64,000 nt of DNA, from NCBI RefSeq assembly GCF_001625305.1, contig NW_017804231.1:1043984-1107983 (forward strand), written 5' to 3'. The notes under the pieces are model-generated. The model ran no database searches, was not told the DNA's origin, and was given only the letters and a program-made list of their open reading frames with translations. How positions within the stretch are numbered: the first letter of the stretch is position 1; each line of letters starts with the position of its first letter. The position numbers were made by a program, and so were the translations under genes. This DNA comes from Branchiostoma belcheri. Its lineage: Eukaryota > Chordata > Leptocardii > Amphioxiformes > Branchiostomatidae. This document shows, piece by piece, positions 34,776 to 46,548 of the stretch.

Positions 34776-36570
34776 ACAACATACATTTCCTAAGCAACAT
34801 GTCCGGATTTACCTTGTTAAATTTTAATTTGGAGGCGTGCACAACTGCATATCTCTGACGTAAATTGTACAAATACTTTTTAACTATAGGAAATAAAGGC
34901 ACAGATTTTTGATATCTCGTGATCATGGACATGCTAGGATCGCAAAACTCAGGTGGTACGAGAGATACTAGTAAGCTCTTGTCCTCGGAAAGACTTGAGA
35001 TTTGTTTGTCCCCCGCCCCTAGCAGCATGCTCTGGAACTGCAGGGGCGTTTGTTTGAAACTGTTTGAGGGAGCACTGGAGGGCAAGGACATTATACAGGA
35101 CATTACTGTATAATGTCATTGGGGAGGGTAACTGGATCGTCGTCATTTTTTGTATGTAGGTAGCGTAAGTGATGTCGACATATTTAGATGACAATTATGC
35201 AAAACAGGATCTAATTTGTATAATTAATTAGGAAATTCTTACTATAAATATGCTGTGTTCCAAAAAGGATTGGAAAATGATACTAATGCCATAGAATACC
35301 GAAATCAATTCAGGAAAAAAGAAAATGTGAAGAAATGAAAATTTAGTAGTCTATTACAATTCGCCATACCATACTGTGTGTTTCAACATTTATTTCCACG
35401 TAGATTTCATAACGTAGGAAACTTTTTTTGCTAAGATTTTTTTTATCATCGCGCTCGCGTCAGTTTGGGGCTTCCCGGTGGATGTCATCCATACAATCAA
35501 ATCAACATGGCCTTAGGTGAACTAACCGCCCCATTGAGCTGATTAGTACAGCCCCTTCTTGGCGAGCAGGTTGGACGAAATTTCACGCGCGGATGTGACT
35601 CTGTCACAGATCATGTACTTCAGTCTGCAAGCTTGAGGATCTCAAACGTCGTCGTCACAGGTAGGAATATCCGATCCTTCCTGATTTTTCATATGAATGA
35701 CTTGAATGACTTATAGAAGTTGTCTACTGTCGTTGTCAACAGGCGTTTAAAGCTATATATAAAGTCATTACATGTAGCTACTATTTCGTAAGATGGCCAA
35801 TTGTCTACAGTTAGAGAAGCCTTCAGGTACTTTATATGGTTTGCAAGTACATCGAATTATGCTCAAAATCTAGTAGAATTTTGTCCTCGGAAAAGTTGAT
35901 TTGGGGTGGGTCTGTCATGTGTATATTCCGGTGAAACCGTACCTCATCACAGTACATACGACGCAGCTGAGCGAACTACAAATGCTGGTAAAGTAGGTCC
36001 AAGGAACTTTAAATAGAACCCAACGTCGTAGATCGCCCCAAATACGACGTACTTGAATGAATTCGAAGTAGGGTCTCCGGCTGTTTAACAACAACATAGT
36101 AGGCTAAAGGACTTTTTTTTTATTCTATGAATACAGAATTTCCCGGTGCTTCCCCTATCGTGTCCATGCATACACTTTTTGTGCCTCCAGGGTGTCTAGA
36201 ACAAGTAAGTTTAGGTGTGGTTAGACATAAAAGAAATGACCCAGAAACAAACTAGATTTGGCAACAAAGAGTCTGCTTTACAAGCATTGTATGCCCTGAG
36301 GTGGTCTGAAACTACATCATGAATACAGGAACATAGATGTGATCATGTAATTCTAAATCTTCAGTGACAGTGAGTTAGAACAACTAATAGGAATAAGCCC
36401 ACTGATTGGGCTGCGTGTGTAATTCTTAAAACCAAGGGTCGTATGAAGTTAACATTGTTGTTTTGGTTTTTCTCTAGCCGCAGTTTGATAAAGAAGAGGC
36501 GATCACAACCCAAGGAACCCGGCAGGAAGGAGAAACAGGAACAGTAAATAAGCAACTTCCCCAAAAGAGT
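34776..36570. other. spacer before the receptor tyrosine kinase gene
   Basis: No coding exon is supported. One perfect 12-bp inverted repeat with a 7-nt loop is present: GACATTATACAG at 35087-35098 and CTGTATAATGTC at 35106-35117. The rest is AT-rich and unremarkable. Confidence 0.45.
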
Positions 36571-36577
36571 AAGTGGC

Positions 36578-36584
36578 TATAAAA
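36578..36584 (+). promoter_or_regulatory. TATA box of the receptor tyrosine kinase gene
   Basis: CTATAAAAGG lies 75 bp upstream of the ATG at 36653, which leaves room for a short 5' leader starting near 36608. This fits a self-contained promoter directly in front of an intronless gene. Confidence 0.6.
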
Positions 36585-36652
36585 GGAAGTATTGACCCTG
36601 GATTATTGAGAGGAAGCGTTGTGTCAGAGAACCATTACTATACAAAGTAAAA

Positions 36653-39481
36653 ATGGCGCTACATGCCACGGTCTGTGCTGTATTTCTGCTAGCCGATCTA
36701 CTGTCTAGCTTCCAGGTTTATCATGACCTTTTAGTTTTGGGTGAAAATGTGACGGAAATACCGGAGGATGAGCCAGTCAATAGCACGGTGGTGCGGCTGA
36801 GAGATTCTCTTGTTGCCGCCAGCCTGGTTAGTTCTGCAGACGACGCCAACGGGACATTTTGGTCAGCCAACGTCAACACGGGGGACGAGTTGGGGACGGT
36901 TTGAAGTTCGTGCTGAGGACTTGGCGTTGGTCGTAGCGGCTCCGCTGGACTACAGGTTACACTCGCGGTACAACCTTACGGTGGAGCTGACAAACACCAG
37001 GAACAAGAACGTCTTGTACGTGACCCTCGTTATCGTAGTCATAGACGTGTCTGGATACCCGCCATTCTATAACAAACAGTGTGAAACGCCAGTCCTTCCG
37101 GGTAAAGATAGGAGCGGCAACTATACTGTATTTACCAGTGATGGTTTTAATGCTTCCATTGATGGAAGGATATTTGGGTTGTACGACGACTATCTTCAGT
37201 ACCCTTTGCCGAAATACTACGCCGCTAACTTCCTCTTGACAGGCGATTGCTCCTTAAAATATGTCGCTGGTGCACGGGGACTAGGTGGAGACGATGCCAT
37301 ACTCACCTCCATACTCACAGAACAGAATCAAGGTAGAATCGAACTTGCATGCCAAGACCGAGAGTGGAAGTCTAAAGGGAGGATTACTATGTTGGACATT
37401 GCTCTCGATAACGACCTGCCTCGGTGGGTATCAAGTGGCAACTTCGAGATGGAAGAAAATTACCGCTATTTCTTTGCTGCGGAGTTGTATGAGTTGTTCA
37501 CGCCTTCATTTGGGTTTGTATGCGGTGCTAACCTGACTGTCGAGGGAACCAGGACAGGCAGGATTCTGTTTGAGTGGACATATCAATACAACGTGACAGG
37601 ATGTCCTGAGGGCCGGTACGGTGTGTACTGTGACAAGACCTGTGTTTGTAAGAACGGTGCCCGCTGCCATGGCTTTAACGGTGCGTGTGAGTGCCGCCCG
37701 GGCTGGAGAGGGAGGGCCTGCGATATTCCCTGGCCCGAAGTCGCCATCGTAGAGACACCTGGCGATTCAGTCATGAAATACATCGGCACCAATCTGACTT
37801 TAACCTGCCTGGCTCCACATATCCACGTGGCAAATATGACATGGGCTTATCAAACAGGACAAAACATAACGACACACAAACTATCGAAGAGGGGGCAGTC
37901 CAGAACAGTTCTATCAGCTTTCAACCGATCCTAGAAACAGCTAACGGCAAATATAGCTGTATGGTACAGGCAGAAGATGGTCAGCTTTTCAATACGACAT
38001 TCATACTGAACGTTACCGAATGCCGACCTAACTATCATGGGGAAGATTGCAGCCAAGTGTGTGACTGTGAGTACGGAGGGACGTGTGACAGGTGGGCGGG
38101 GTGTCTGTGTCCTGCGGGCCGTCGCGGAGACAGGTGTCAGCACGCGTGCGCACCTGGCACATTCGGGAGGAACTGCAGTATGAAGTGTAACTGTGAAAAC
38201 AAGGCTTTGTGTAATCCAGTCAATGGCAGCTGTATTTGTGCTGAAGGACAGTCGGGAAAGTTTTGTCACGAGTGCTCACACGGCACATTCGGGAGGAACT
38301 GCAGTATGAAGTGTAACTGTGAAAACAACGCCTTGTGTGATCCTGTCAATGGCAGCTGTATTTGTGCTGAGGGACAGTCGGGCGAGTTTTGCCAGAGCGT
38401 TCCTGAGAAGAATCAAGTCGTTGCTGTAGTGTTGGCGTCCGTTATCCCGACTATTGTCATAATCGGCTGCATCGCCACTGGAGTCCTGGTGAAACGGAGT
38501 CGCCGACGAAAACAAGAACAGCCAACAGCGGACACAGAAATGGCGACCGTCACAGAACCCCTTTCGTCGTGGGAAGTAAATAAAGAGGACCTTCACTTGG
38601 AGCACATGATCGGGGAGGGAGAGTTCGGCCATGTCGTCCGGGCAAGACTGCACGTGCCGGAATTAGGCTACGAGGTCCTGGTCGCCGCTAAAAGTATCCG
38701 GCCCGACCGCAAGACGGCGTCTGCTGTCCGCGACTTTCACCGAGAAATGGACATTCTCTCCAGGATCCACGAGGACAAAGAGGGACATCAAAACGTTGTG
38801 AAGCTTTATGGATTTCTGACCAAGTCGGAGCCTCAGTACATCCTGGTAGAGTACGCGAGCAATGAAGAACTACGCCGGTACCTGTGGAGTTTGCGAGAAC
38901 AGTGCAAGACCACGGGGGATAGAAAACTGTTAGAGCGTCTCGGTTTCGCTTGTGACGTGGCCTGTGGGTTAGCAGAGCTGGCACGTCTGAAGATCGTTCA
39001 CCGAGACATCGCAGCTCGTAACGTCGTCATCAGCGACAGAAAGGTGGCCAAGATCGCGGACTTCGGACTATCGCGTGACGTCTACGTGTCGTCGGCGTAC
39101 GAACGCACCACACAGGGCGGGGAGGAGGAACTGTTGCCGCTGAAGTGGATGGCCGTGGAGTCGTTACGGGACGGGGTGTACACGTGTGAGAGTGACGTGT
39201 GGTCGTACGGCGTGCTGCTGTGGGAGATCGCCAGTTTCGGGGAGGAGCCGCGCTACGCTGGCGGTCCGATGCACCCGGACGTCTGCACGATGTTGGAGCT
39301 GCTGAGGAAAGGCGTCCGTCTGCAGCAGCCACAGAACTGCCCTCTGCCGGTGTACCGCATCATCAGGTCATGCTGGGTATTCGACCCATCGAAGCGGCCA
39401 ACGGCAGAAGAACTGTTCCGGAAGATTGACCTGCTGAGGCCGCAGAGACGTGCTGTGGTCAATCACCGTGACATTCAGTAA
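36653..39481 (+). CDS. receptor tyrosine kinase with cadherin-like, EGF and Ig domains; intronless, two frameshifts
   Basis: One uninterrupted stretch codes for a signal peptide (MALHATVCAVFLLADLLSSF), a cadherin-like domain (LDYRLHSRYNLTVEL, VIDVSGYPPF), a region of unknown fold, an EGF module (YCDKTCVCKNGARC), an Ig-like domain (LTLTCLAP, TWAYQ, GKYSC), three more EGF-like modules, a membrane span (VVAVVLASVIPTIVIIGCIA) with a basic stop-transfer, and a full tyrosine kinase. Kinase motifs are intact: GEGEFGHVV, VAAKS, HRDIAARN, DFGLSRD, PLKWMAVES and SDVWSYGVLLWE. The frame changes near 36893-36903 and again near 37862-37890, each by a single base and with no room for an intron. Either these are assembly errors in an intact gene or it is a recent pseudogene. 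Lack of introns suggests an origin by retrocopy. By family, it should signal at the plasma membrane in response to an extracellular ligand. The kinase subfamily is not resolved (Tie-, RET- or FGFR-like). Confidence 0.75.
38156..38407 (+). repeat. 126-bp tandem duplication of an EGF module inside the RTK
   Basis: The unit beginning GGCACATTCGGGAGGAACTG at 38156 recurs at 38282 with few differences, giving two nearly identical EGF modules (GTFGRNCSMKCNCEN). The low divergence shows a recent in-frame duplication or gene conversion. Confidence 0.9.
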
Positions 39482-40629
39482 GGGATTCTCAAACCAATGG
39501 AGTCTCCTGCATACCTGTACATCATTAGTGCCATGTATTAAGGCAAGTTAATTGTAAGAACACTTAGAATTTAAGCTTAAGGCTAGACATTGATAGAATT
39601 TTACATAAAACGATCATGTTGTGGTAATTTCAAATAATGATTTAATTTTGTAATACTAGTATACGACTTTAGCAAATAAGGATATTACAGTATAGCACTA
39701 TAATATAATATGTAATCATTATGTCATAGAACGATATCATCGTATATTAATGAAACAAAAACCACATGGACATACCAAGGAGGAACAGCTTATATAGAAG
39801 ACTTGTTAAAGCATTGTAAGTATCCCTATGAAAGTATGATACTGTAAGAACTAGAGTATTTAACTACTTATCTATTTAAATGAGTTAAGAATACTTAGAA
39901 ATACAAAAAAATAAGAAAACTCAGAATTGTAATAGTTTGCCTCTCTACCTTCGGCTGTGTTATTGTTTTATTGAATATTCTTTGCTCTTGATGGTACACA
40001 AGAAAACCAGATTTTTTCCACCACTGGGACAAGTTGTTTTGAGGTCATTATTCCGTCATAAAAATTGCCGTTGCATATTTTGACATAAGTGACATGCATG
40101 TACATGTAAATTCGACCTTACATTTACATGGATTACATTATTTGGATGTCATCAGAAAGCATCTCAGAAAACACATCACGCTGAATTCTTTATTTATACA
40201 CAAGATGTCTATCAGAGAAATAGAAAACAATTTGAGAGTATGACAGTGTATCAAAAAAATGTCTGTACCTAACTCATGCGCAATTGGATACGCAGAAGTA
40301 CCGTTACGCAGGTCATAAGTTATAAGTAGGCAGTGCGCCGGGCCCGCATAACTCCTCCCCCGCCCCCTTCCGGTCCCGGATATCCAGAACACGAGATATA
40401 AAAACCACAAGTTTTGCTGCAGTGCCAAGATAAGCCGACAGAGGGTCCAAATTGTAATTATTTCTTCCATAGGACAAGACCTAAACGCAACCAACCGTTG
40501 AAGTTTCTTGACATCCAAAGCCTCTTGAGTTAACGTGCCAAACCCCGTTACAACCTAACATATCAACTTAACATATCCAAACATGCATCTAAACGTGAAC
40601 ATCATTTGGCGAAGGTATATATATATATG
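39482..40629. other. 3' flank of the RTK gene; no gene recognised
   Basis: AT-rich sequence with no supported frame. It presumably includes the RTK 3'UTR. No clear AATAAA could be assigned. Confidence 0.4.
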
Positions 40630-43460
40630 AGATTGTGGAACTCTTGTTTTCTCCGTATGCTGCGCTAGAAGACCGTTAAATTTGAATGCGCGACAACAAA
40701 CAACTGCTAAGCAGCAAGATTTTATAGACATAGAAATGCGTTATGCCAACTTCTTGATTCGCGTGAGACGTTCTAGAGCAAATGACATACCTGGGGTCAT
40801 CTGAGGTTACATACAGTTGCTAAGCAACAGGGGTTGTTTATGTTCGAATTCGGTATCATTCCAAAACTGACTGTGCTAGGAGGCGGCCACAAAACAAGAT
40901 CCCTTCCAAGAAAAGGATCAACAAAACAAAAAAACACATTTCAACAGCAAATAAAGGCACACATTCAACATAAATCATTTCTTTCAGGACCTTGGGAACC
41001 TGTAGGCCTAAAAAGAGGTAGGATTTTCTTTCCTTTACTCGTGTTTTACGCGCTTGTTTTCATCGCTCGAGATCTTCTTTTGTTCTCTGTGTGTACAGAA
41101 GACCGTTAAATTATCAATAGTAAACAAAGCCACACATTTAACATTAATTATTTATTTCATGTCCTTAGACAGCTTTAGGCTAGGCCAAAATAGCTAGAAT
41201 TTTCTTTACTTTTCTCGTGTTTTGCGCGCTTATTCTCATCGGTTGGTTTCGTTATTGGTGTGTAACGTTACTGCGTTAGAAGACCGTAAAATTTGAATGC
41301 GCGACAACAAGCGGTTGGTAAGCAGCAAGGTTGTTTACAGGTTCATCCGACAGGAATAGCCGTGCTAGGAGGCTGTCACACAACAAGATAAAGGTAAACA
41401 TTTAAGATATATCATTTTTTTGGACCTGGACACCTGTCAAGAGGTAGGATTTTCTTTCTTTTTTCATGTTTTGCGCGTTTGTTTTCATCGGTCGTGTCTG
41501 ATTGTACGCGTATACGGCGCTAGAAGACCGTTAAATTTGAATGCGCGACAACAAACAATTGCTAAGCAACAGGGTTGTTTACAGGTTCGAATGTGCGACA
41601 AGTGGTTGCTAAGGAGCAAGGTTGTTTATGTTCGAATTCGGTATCATTCGAAGACTTGTCGCGCTAGGAGTCGGTCACACACAGGATGTCTCCCAAGAAA
41701 ACGAACAACAAAACAATTTTCACCTGGAAATAAAGGCACACATTAACATAAATAGATTCTTTCAGGTCCTGAAGCACCAGCAAGCCTAAAGAGGTAGGAT
41801 TTTCTTTCTTTCTTCGTGAATTGCGCGTTTGTTTTCATCGATTACTAGTGCTAGTATACTTTCGTTCACACGAAAGGCGTCCACACAACAGTAACGGTCT
41901 GAAGAAAATAATCAAACACTTTTTAATAGCAAATAAAGTCACAAATCTTAACACAAATAGTTTCTTTCGCCACCTCGGGAACCTGTAGGCCTAAAATAGG
42001 TAGCATTGTCTATCTTTTTTCATGTTTTGCGCGTTTGTTTTCATCGGTGGTGTCTGATTTACCCCGTACACTGCGCTAGAAGACCGTTAAATTTGAATCC
42101 GTGACAACAAACAACTGCTAAGCGACAGGGTTGTTTACAGGTTCGAATGTGCGGCAACAAGCAGTTGCTAGGCAGCAAATTGTTTACATGTTCGAATTCG
42201 GTATCATTCGAAGACTTGCCGCGCTAGGAGTCGGTCACACAACGGGAATGTCTCCCAAGAAAACGAACAACAAAACAATTTTCACCGGCAAATAAAGGCA
42301 CACATTAACACAAATAGTTTCTTACAGGTCCTGGAGCACCAGCAAGCCTAAAGAGGTAGGATTTTCTTCCTTTCTTCGTGAATTGCGCCTTTGTTTTCAT
42401 CGATTTTACTGCGCTAAAATTTGAATGCGCGACATTCAAAGATTTACCGTGTTTGGAGGTGGCGCCGCGCACTGACGGGATCTCTGCTACTTTTCAGTAG
42501 GAAATGAAGGCACAAATTTAACACAAATAGTTTCTTACACCACTTTGGGAACCTGTAGAGGTATGATTTTCTTTCTTTTCTCATGTTTTGCGCGTTTGTT
42601 TTCATCGGTCGTGTCTGCTTATTGACCCCGTACACTGCGCTAGAAGACCGTTAAATTTGAATCCGTGACAACAAACAATTGCTAAGCGACAGGGTTGTTT
42701 ACAGGTTCGAATGTGCCGCAACAAGCAGTTGCTAGGCAGCAAAGTTCTTTACAGGTTCGAATTCGGTATTATTCGAAGACTTGTCGTGCTAGGAGACGGT
42801 CACACTACAGGATTTCTCTCGACAAAAATGAACAACAAAACAATTTTAAGCAGCAAATAAAGGCACACATTAACATAAATAGTTTCTTTCAGGTCCTGAG
42901 ACACCAGCAAGCCTAAAGAGGTAGGATTTTCTATCTTTCTTCATGAACTGCGCGTTTATTTTCATCGATAACTTTCGTTCTGTACACCGTGTACTGCGCT
43001 AGAAGACCGTTAAATTTGAATGCGCGACAACAGAGAGTTGCTAAGCAGCAAGTTGTTTACAGGTTCGAATTTGGTTTCATTCGAAAACAGACCGTGCTTG
43101 GAGGCGGTCACACAACACTGCTGGACCTATCAAGAAAACAAACAATAAAACAATTTTCAACATCTAAAAAGGCACACACTTAACTCACAAATAGTTTCTT
43201 TCAGGTCATAAAGCACCTGTATGTCCAAAGAGGTAGAATTTTCTTTCCTTTTCTCATGTTTTGCGCTTATTTTTTATCGTTCAGTTTTGTTCTCTCTATG
43301 TACTACCGCGGAAGAGGACCGTTAAATCTGACCGTTCGCCAACAAACAGTTGCTAAGCAGCAAGTTGTATTAGATATGCGAAGACTGGTGCTTTTTTTCA
43401 TATTTTTCGCGCTTGTTTTCATCGACAGTTTGCTCTGGGGTATACTGCGCTAGAACATAT
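40630..43460 (+). repeat. satellite array with ~565-bp dimeric higher-order unit and splice-like 28-nt blocks
   Basis: Anchors such as GCGCTAGAAGACCGTTAAAT recur at about 40663, 41272, 41518, 42072, 42637 and 42997, with degraded copies between. Two alternating subtypes exist: one with GTCCTGAGACACCAGCAAGC (41766, 42328, 42893) and one with TTGGGAACCTGTAGGCCTAA (40990, 41980, 42545). Copies of the same subtype are about 550-565 bp apart, so the array is dimeric. Subtype A copies keep a TTCTTTCAG or TTCTTACAG before and GAG-GTAGG after an exactly 28-nt block. A related copy is at 34340-34775. Confidence 0.85.
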
Positions 43461-43764
43461 GCATGGACATATATCTCAGGAGAAAAAGGTGTTTTTAAAC
43501 TTAAAGCCCAACTGTTCTGTATTTTTCTCATGGCTTCAGAGTTTCACTTCTAATTTGAAATTTAGCCGTCAGTATAACGACATTTTTCCTGGGGGTTAGC
43601 ACTCCCACTTGCTGCTAGACACTAACGAAACACTCCTAAGGAATATAGACTCCCTTGTTTACCATCAAAGTGAAAAAAAGGAAGAAACAAGAATGTCAGA
43701 TTTCACACCAATAAAACACCCAAAATAAATGACCATGCCCACTTCTTTCTACGAAAGGTAATAC
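43461..43764. other. no feature recognised
   Basis: Short spacer between the satellite array and the hairpin minisatellite, without a supported gene. Confidence 0.4.
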
Positions 43765-44270
43765 GTAAACCTGCACTGACCATACAGGACTCTAGAGTAA
43801 GTAAGTAATTATTACCGTTAAGCCTGCACTGACCATGCAGGACTAGTTAAGCCTGCACTGACCATGCAGGACTAGTTAAGCCTGCACTGACCATGCAGGG
43901 ATAGTTAAGCCTGCACTGACCATGCAGGACTAGTTAAGCCTGCACTGACCATGCAGGAATAGTTAAGCCTGCACTGACCATGCAGGACTAGTTAAGCCTG
44001 CACTGACCATGCAGGACTATAGTTAAGCCTGCACTGACCATGCAGGACTCTAGTTAAGCCTGCACTGACCATGCAGGACTCTAGTTAAGCCTGCACTGAC
44101 CATGCAGGACTAGTTAAGCCTGCACTGACCATGCAGGACTAGTTAAGCCTGTACTGACCATGCAGGAATAGTTAAGCCTACACTGACCATGCAGGACTCT
44201 AGTTAAGCCTGCACTGACCATGCAGGAATAGTTAAGCCTGCACTGACCATGCAGGAATATAGAGTAAGTA
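43765..44270 (+). repeat. 29-31-bp minisatellite, each unit a small hairpin (about 16 copies)
   Basis: The unit is AGTTAAG followed by CCTGCACTGACCATGCAGG and ACT or AAT. Within it CCTGCA-CTGACCA-TGCAGG can fold as a stem of 6 bp. Fifteen copies run from 43823 to 44265 and one diverged copy is at 43771. Length variants come from an inserted CT or TA before AGTTAAG. The flanks contain GTAAGTAAGT on both sides. Confidence 0.95.
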
Positions 44271-44288
44271 AGTATTAAAGTTAAGTTA

Positions 44289-44648
44289 CGGACAACAGCC
44301 AGCCTTGCTACATCAGCCGACTCTACCGCACACGTGAAGGAAGAAAAGCAGCCTTCCACTACAACTCAAGCAGACACTGCCACACATGTAAAGGAAGAAA
44401 GACAGCCTTCTTCTACAAATCAAGCAGATGCTGCCATACATGTGAAGGAAGAAAAAAGGCAGGGCTCCCTCTACAACTCCAGCAGACGTTACCGCACATG
44501 TAAAGGAAGAAACCGGCCTCAATTCTGTACAACACGAGCAGCTGCATCTCCTCATGTAAGGAAGACAGCCAACCAGCAGATGCTGCCACACCAGCAGATG
44601 CTGCCACACCAGCAGATGCTGCCACACCAGCAGATGCTGCCAGAGAGG
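44289..44648 (+). repeat. diverged 54-bp repeats and four 18-bp units at the edge of the large array
   Basis: Copies with CATGTGAAGGAAGAAA and CAGCCTTC separated by about 54-66 bp are older versions of the array unit. At 44573-44641 the 18-bp word CAGCAGATGCTGCCACAC is repeated four times. It corresponds to the CAGCAGAAGCTGACACAC third of the main unit. Confidence 0.8.
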
Positions 44649-46516
44649 TGAAGGGAGACTACCAGCCTTCTCCACCTTCAGCAGAAGCTGACAAACCACA
44701 GCTGAAGGGAGAGTACCAGCCTTCTCCACCTTCAGCAGAAGCTGACACGCCACAGGTGAAGGAAGAGTACCAGCCTTCTCCACCTTCAGCAGAAGCTGAC
44801 ACACCACAGCTGAAGGGAGAGTACCAGCCTTCCCCACCCTCATAAGCTGACATACTGCAGGTGAAGGGAGAGTACCAGCCTTCTCCACCCTCAGAAGCTG
44901 ACACACCACAGGTGAAGGGAGAGTACCAGCCTTCTCCACCCACAGCAGAAGCTGACACGCCACAGGTGAAGGGAGAGTACCAGCCTTCTCCACCTTCAGC
45001 AGAAGCTGACACACCACAGCTGAAGGGAGAGTACCAGCCTTCTCCACATTCAGAAGAAGCTGAAACACCACAGGTGAAGAGAGAGTACCAGCCTTCTCCA
45101 CATTCAGTAGAAGCTGACACACCACAGGTGAAGGGAGAGTACCAGCCTTCTCCACCTTCAGCAGAAGCTGACACACCACAGGTGAAGGGAGAGTACCAGC
45201 CTTCTCCACCCTCAGCAGAAGCTGACACACCACAGGTGAAGGGAGAGTACCAGTCTTCTTCATCCTCAGAAGCTGACACACTGCAGGTGAAGGAAGAGTA
45301 CCAGCCTTCTCCACCCTCAGAAGCTGACACATCACAGGTGAAGGGAGAGTACCAGCCTTCTCCACCCACAGCAGAGGCTGACAAACCGCAGGTGAAGGGA
45401 GAGTACCAGCCTTCTCCACCCTCAGAAGCTGACACACCACAGGTGAAGGGAGAGTACCAGCCTTCTCCACCCTCATAAGCTGACATACAGCAGGTGAAGG
45501 GAGAGTACCAGCCTTCTCCACCCACAGCAGAAGATGACACACCACAGGTGAAGGGAGAGTACTAGCCTTCTCCACCCTCAGAAGCTGACATACAGCAGGT
45601 GAAGGGAGAGTACCAGCCTTCTCCACCCTCAGCAGAAGCTGACACACCACAGCTGAAGGTAGAGTACCAGCCTTCTCCATCCTCAGAAGCTGACACACCA
45701 CAGGTGAAAGGAGTGAGTACCAGCCTTCTCCACCCCCATAAGCTGACATACAGCAGGTGAAGGGAGAGTACCAGCCTTCTCCACCCTCAGCAAAAGCTGA
45801 CACACCACAGCTGAAGGGAGAGTACCAGTCTTCTCCACCCTCAGCAAAAGCTGACACACCACAGGTGAAGGGAGAGTACCAGCCTTCTCCACCTTCAGCA
45901 GAAGATGACACACCACAGCTGAAGGGAGAGTACCAGCCTTCTCCACCTTCAGCAGAAGATGACACACCACAGCTGAAGGGAGAGTACCAGCCTTCTCCAT
46001 CCTGAGAAGCTGACACACCGCAGGTGAAGGGAGAGTACCAGCCTTCTCCACCCTCAGCAAAAGCTGACACACCACATGTGAAGGAAGAGTACCAGCCTTC
46101 TCCACCCTCAGCAGAAGCTGACACACAGCAGGTGAAGGAAGAGTACCAGCCTTCTCCACCCACAGCAGAAGCTGACACACAACAGGTGAAGGGAGAGTAC
46201 CAGCCTTCTCCACCCTCAGTAGAAGCTGGCACACTAAAGGTGAAGGGAGAGTACCAGCCTTCTCCACCCACAGCAGAGGCTGACACACCGCAGGTGAAGG
46301 AAGAGTACCAGCCTTCTCCATTCTCACAAGCTGACATACAGCAGGTGAAGGGAGAGTACCAGTCTTCTCCACCCTCAGAAGCTGACACACCACAGGTGAA
46401 GGGAGAGTACCAGCCTTCTTCATCCTCAGAAGCTGACACATCACAGGTGAAGGGAGAGTACCAGCCTTCTCCACCCTCAGCAGAAGCTAACACACAGCAG
46501 GTGAAGGGAGAGTACT
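44649..46516 (+). repeat. large 54-bp minisatellite with coding-like unit (about 34 copies)
   Basis: The unit encodes VKGEYQPSPPSAEADTPQ on the plus strand (18 codons). Variants lose one codon (SEADTPQ) or swap V for L. The plus frame is broken by TAA at 44843 and 45476, TAG at 45561, TAA at 45739 and TGA near 46004, several from the same CATAAGCTGACATA variant, which shows spread of unit variants. The minus strand stays open for 726 codons (44313-46493), because the period is a multiple of three. No start, splice site or flanking coding exon makes either strand a convincing gene. A LINE tail follows directly. Confidence 0.9.
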
Positions 46517-46548
46517 AGCCTACTAGCCTACTAAGGCAACTAGTACTT

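Noticed and set aside
43823..44265. CRISPR-like array (regular ~29-bp repeats)
   Set aside because: The repeats are directly adjacent without unique spacers, and the DNA is eukaryotic. It is a minisatellite.
44313..46493. 726-codon minus-strand frame as a gene
   Set aside because: It is open because the 54-bp unit has no stops in that strand. It changes theme halfway through repeat-length shifts, and there is no start context or splice partner. Kept only as a finding.
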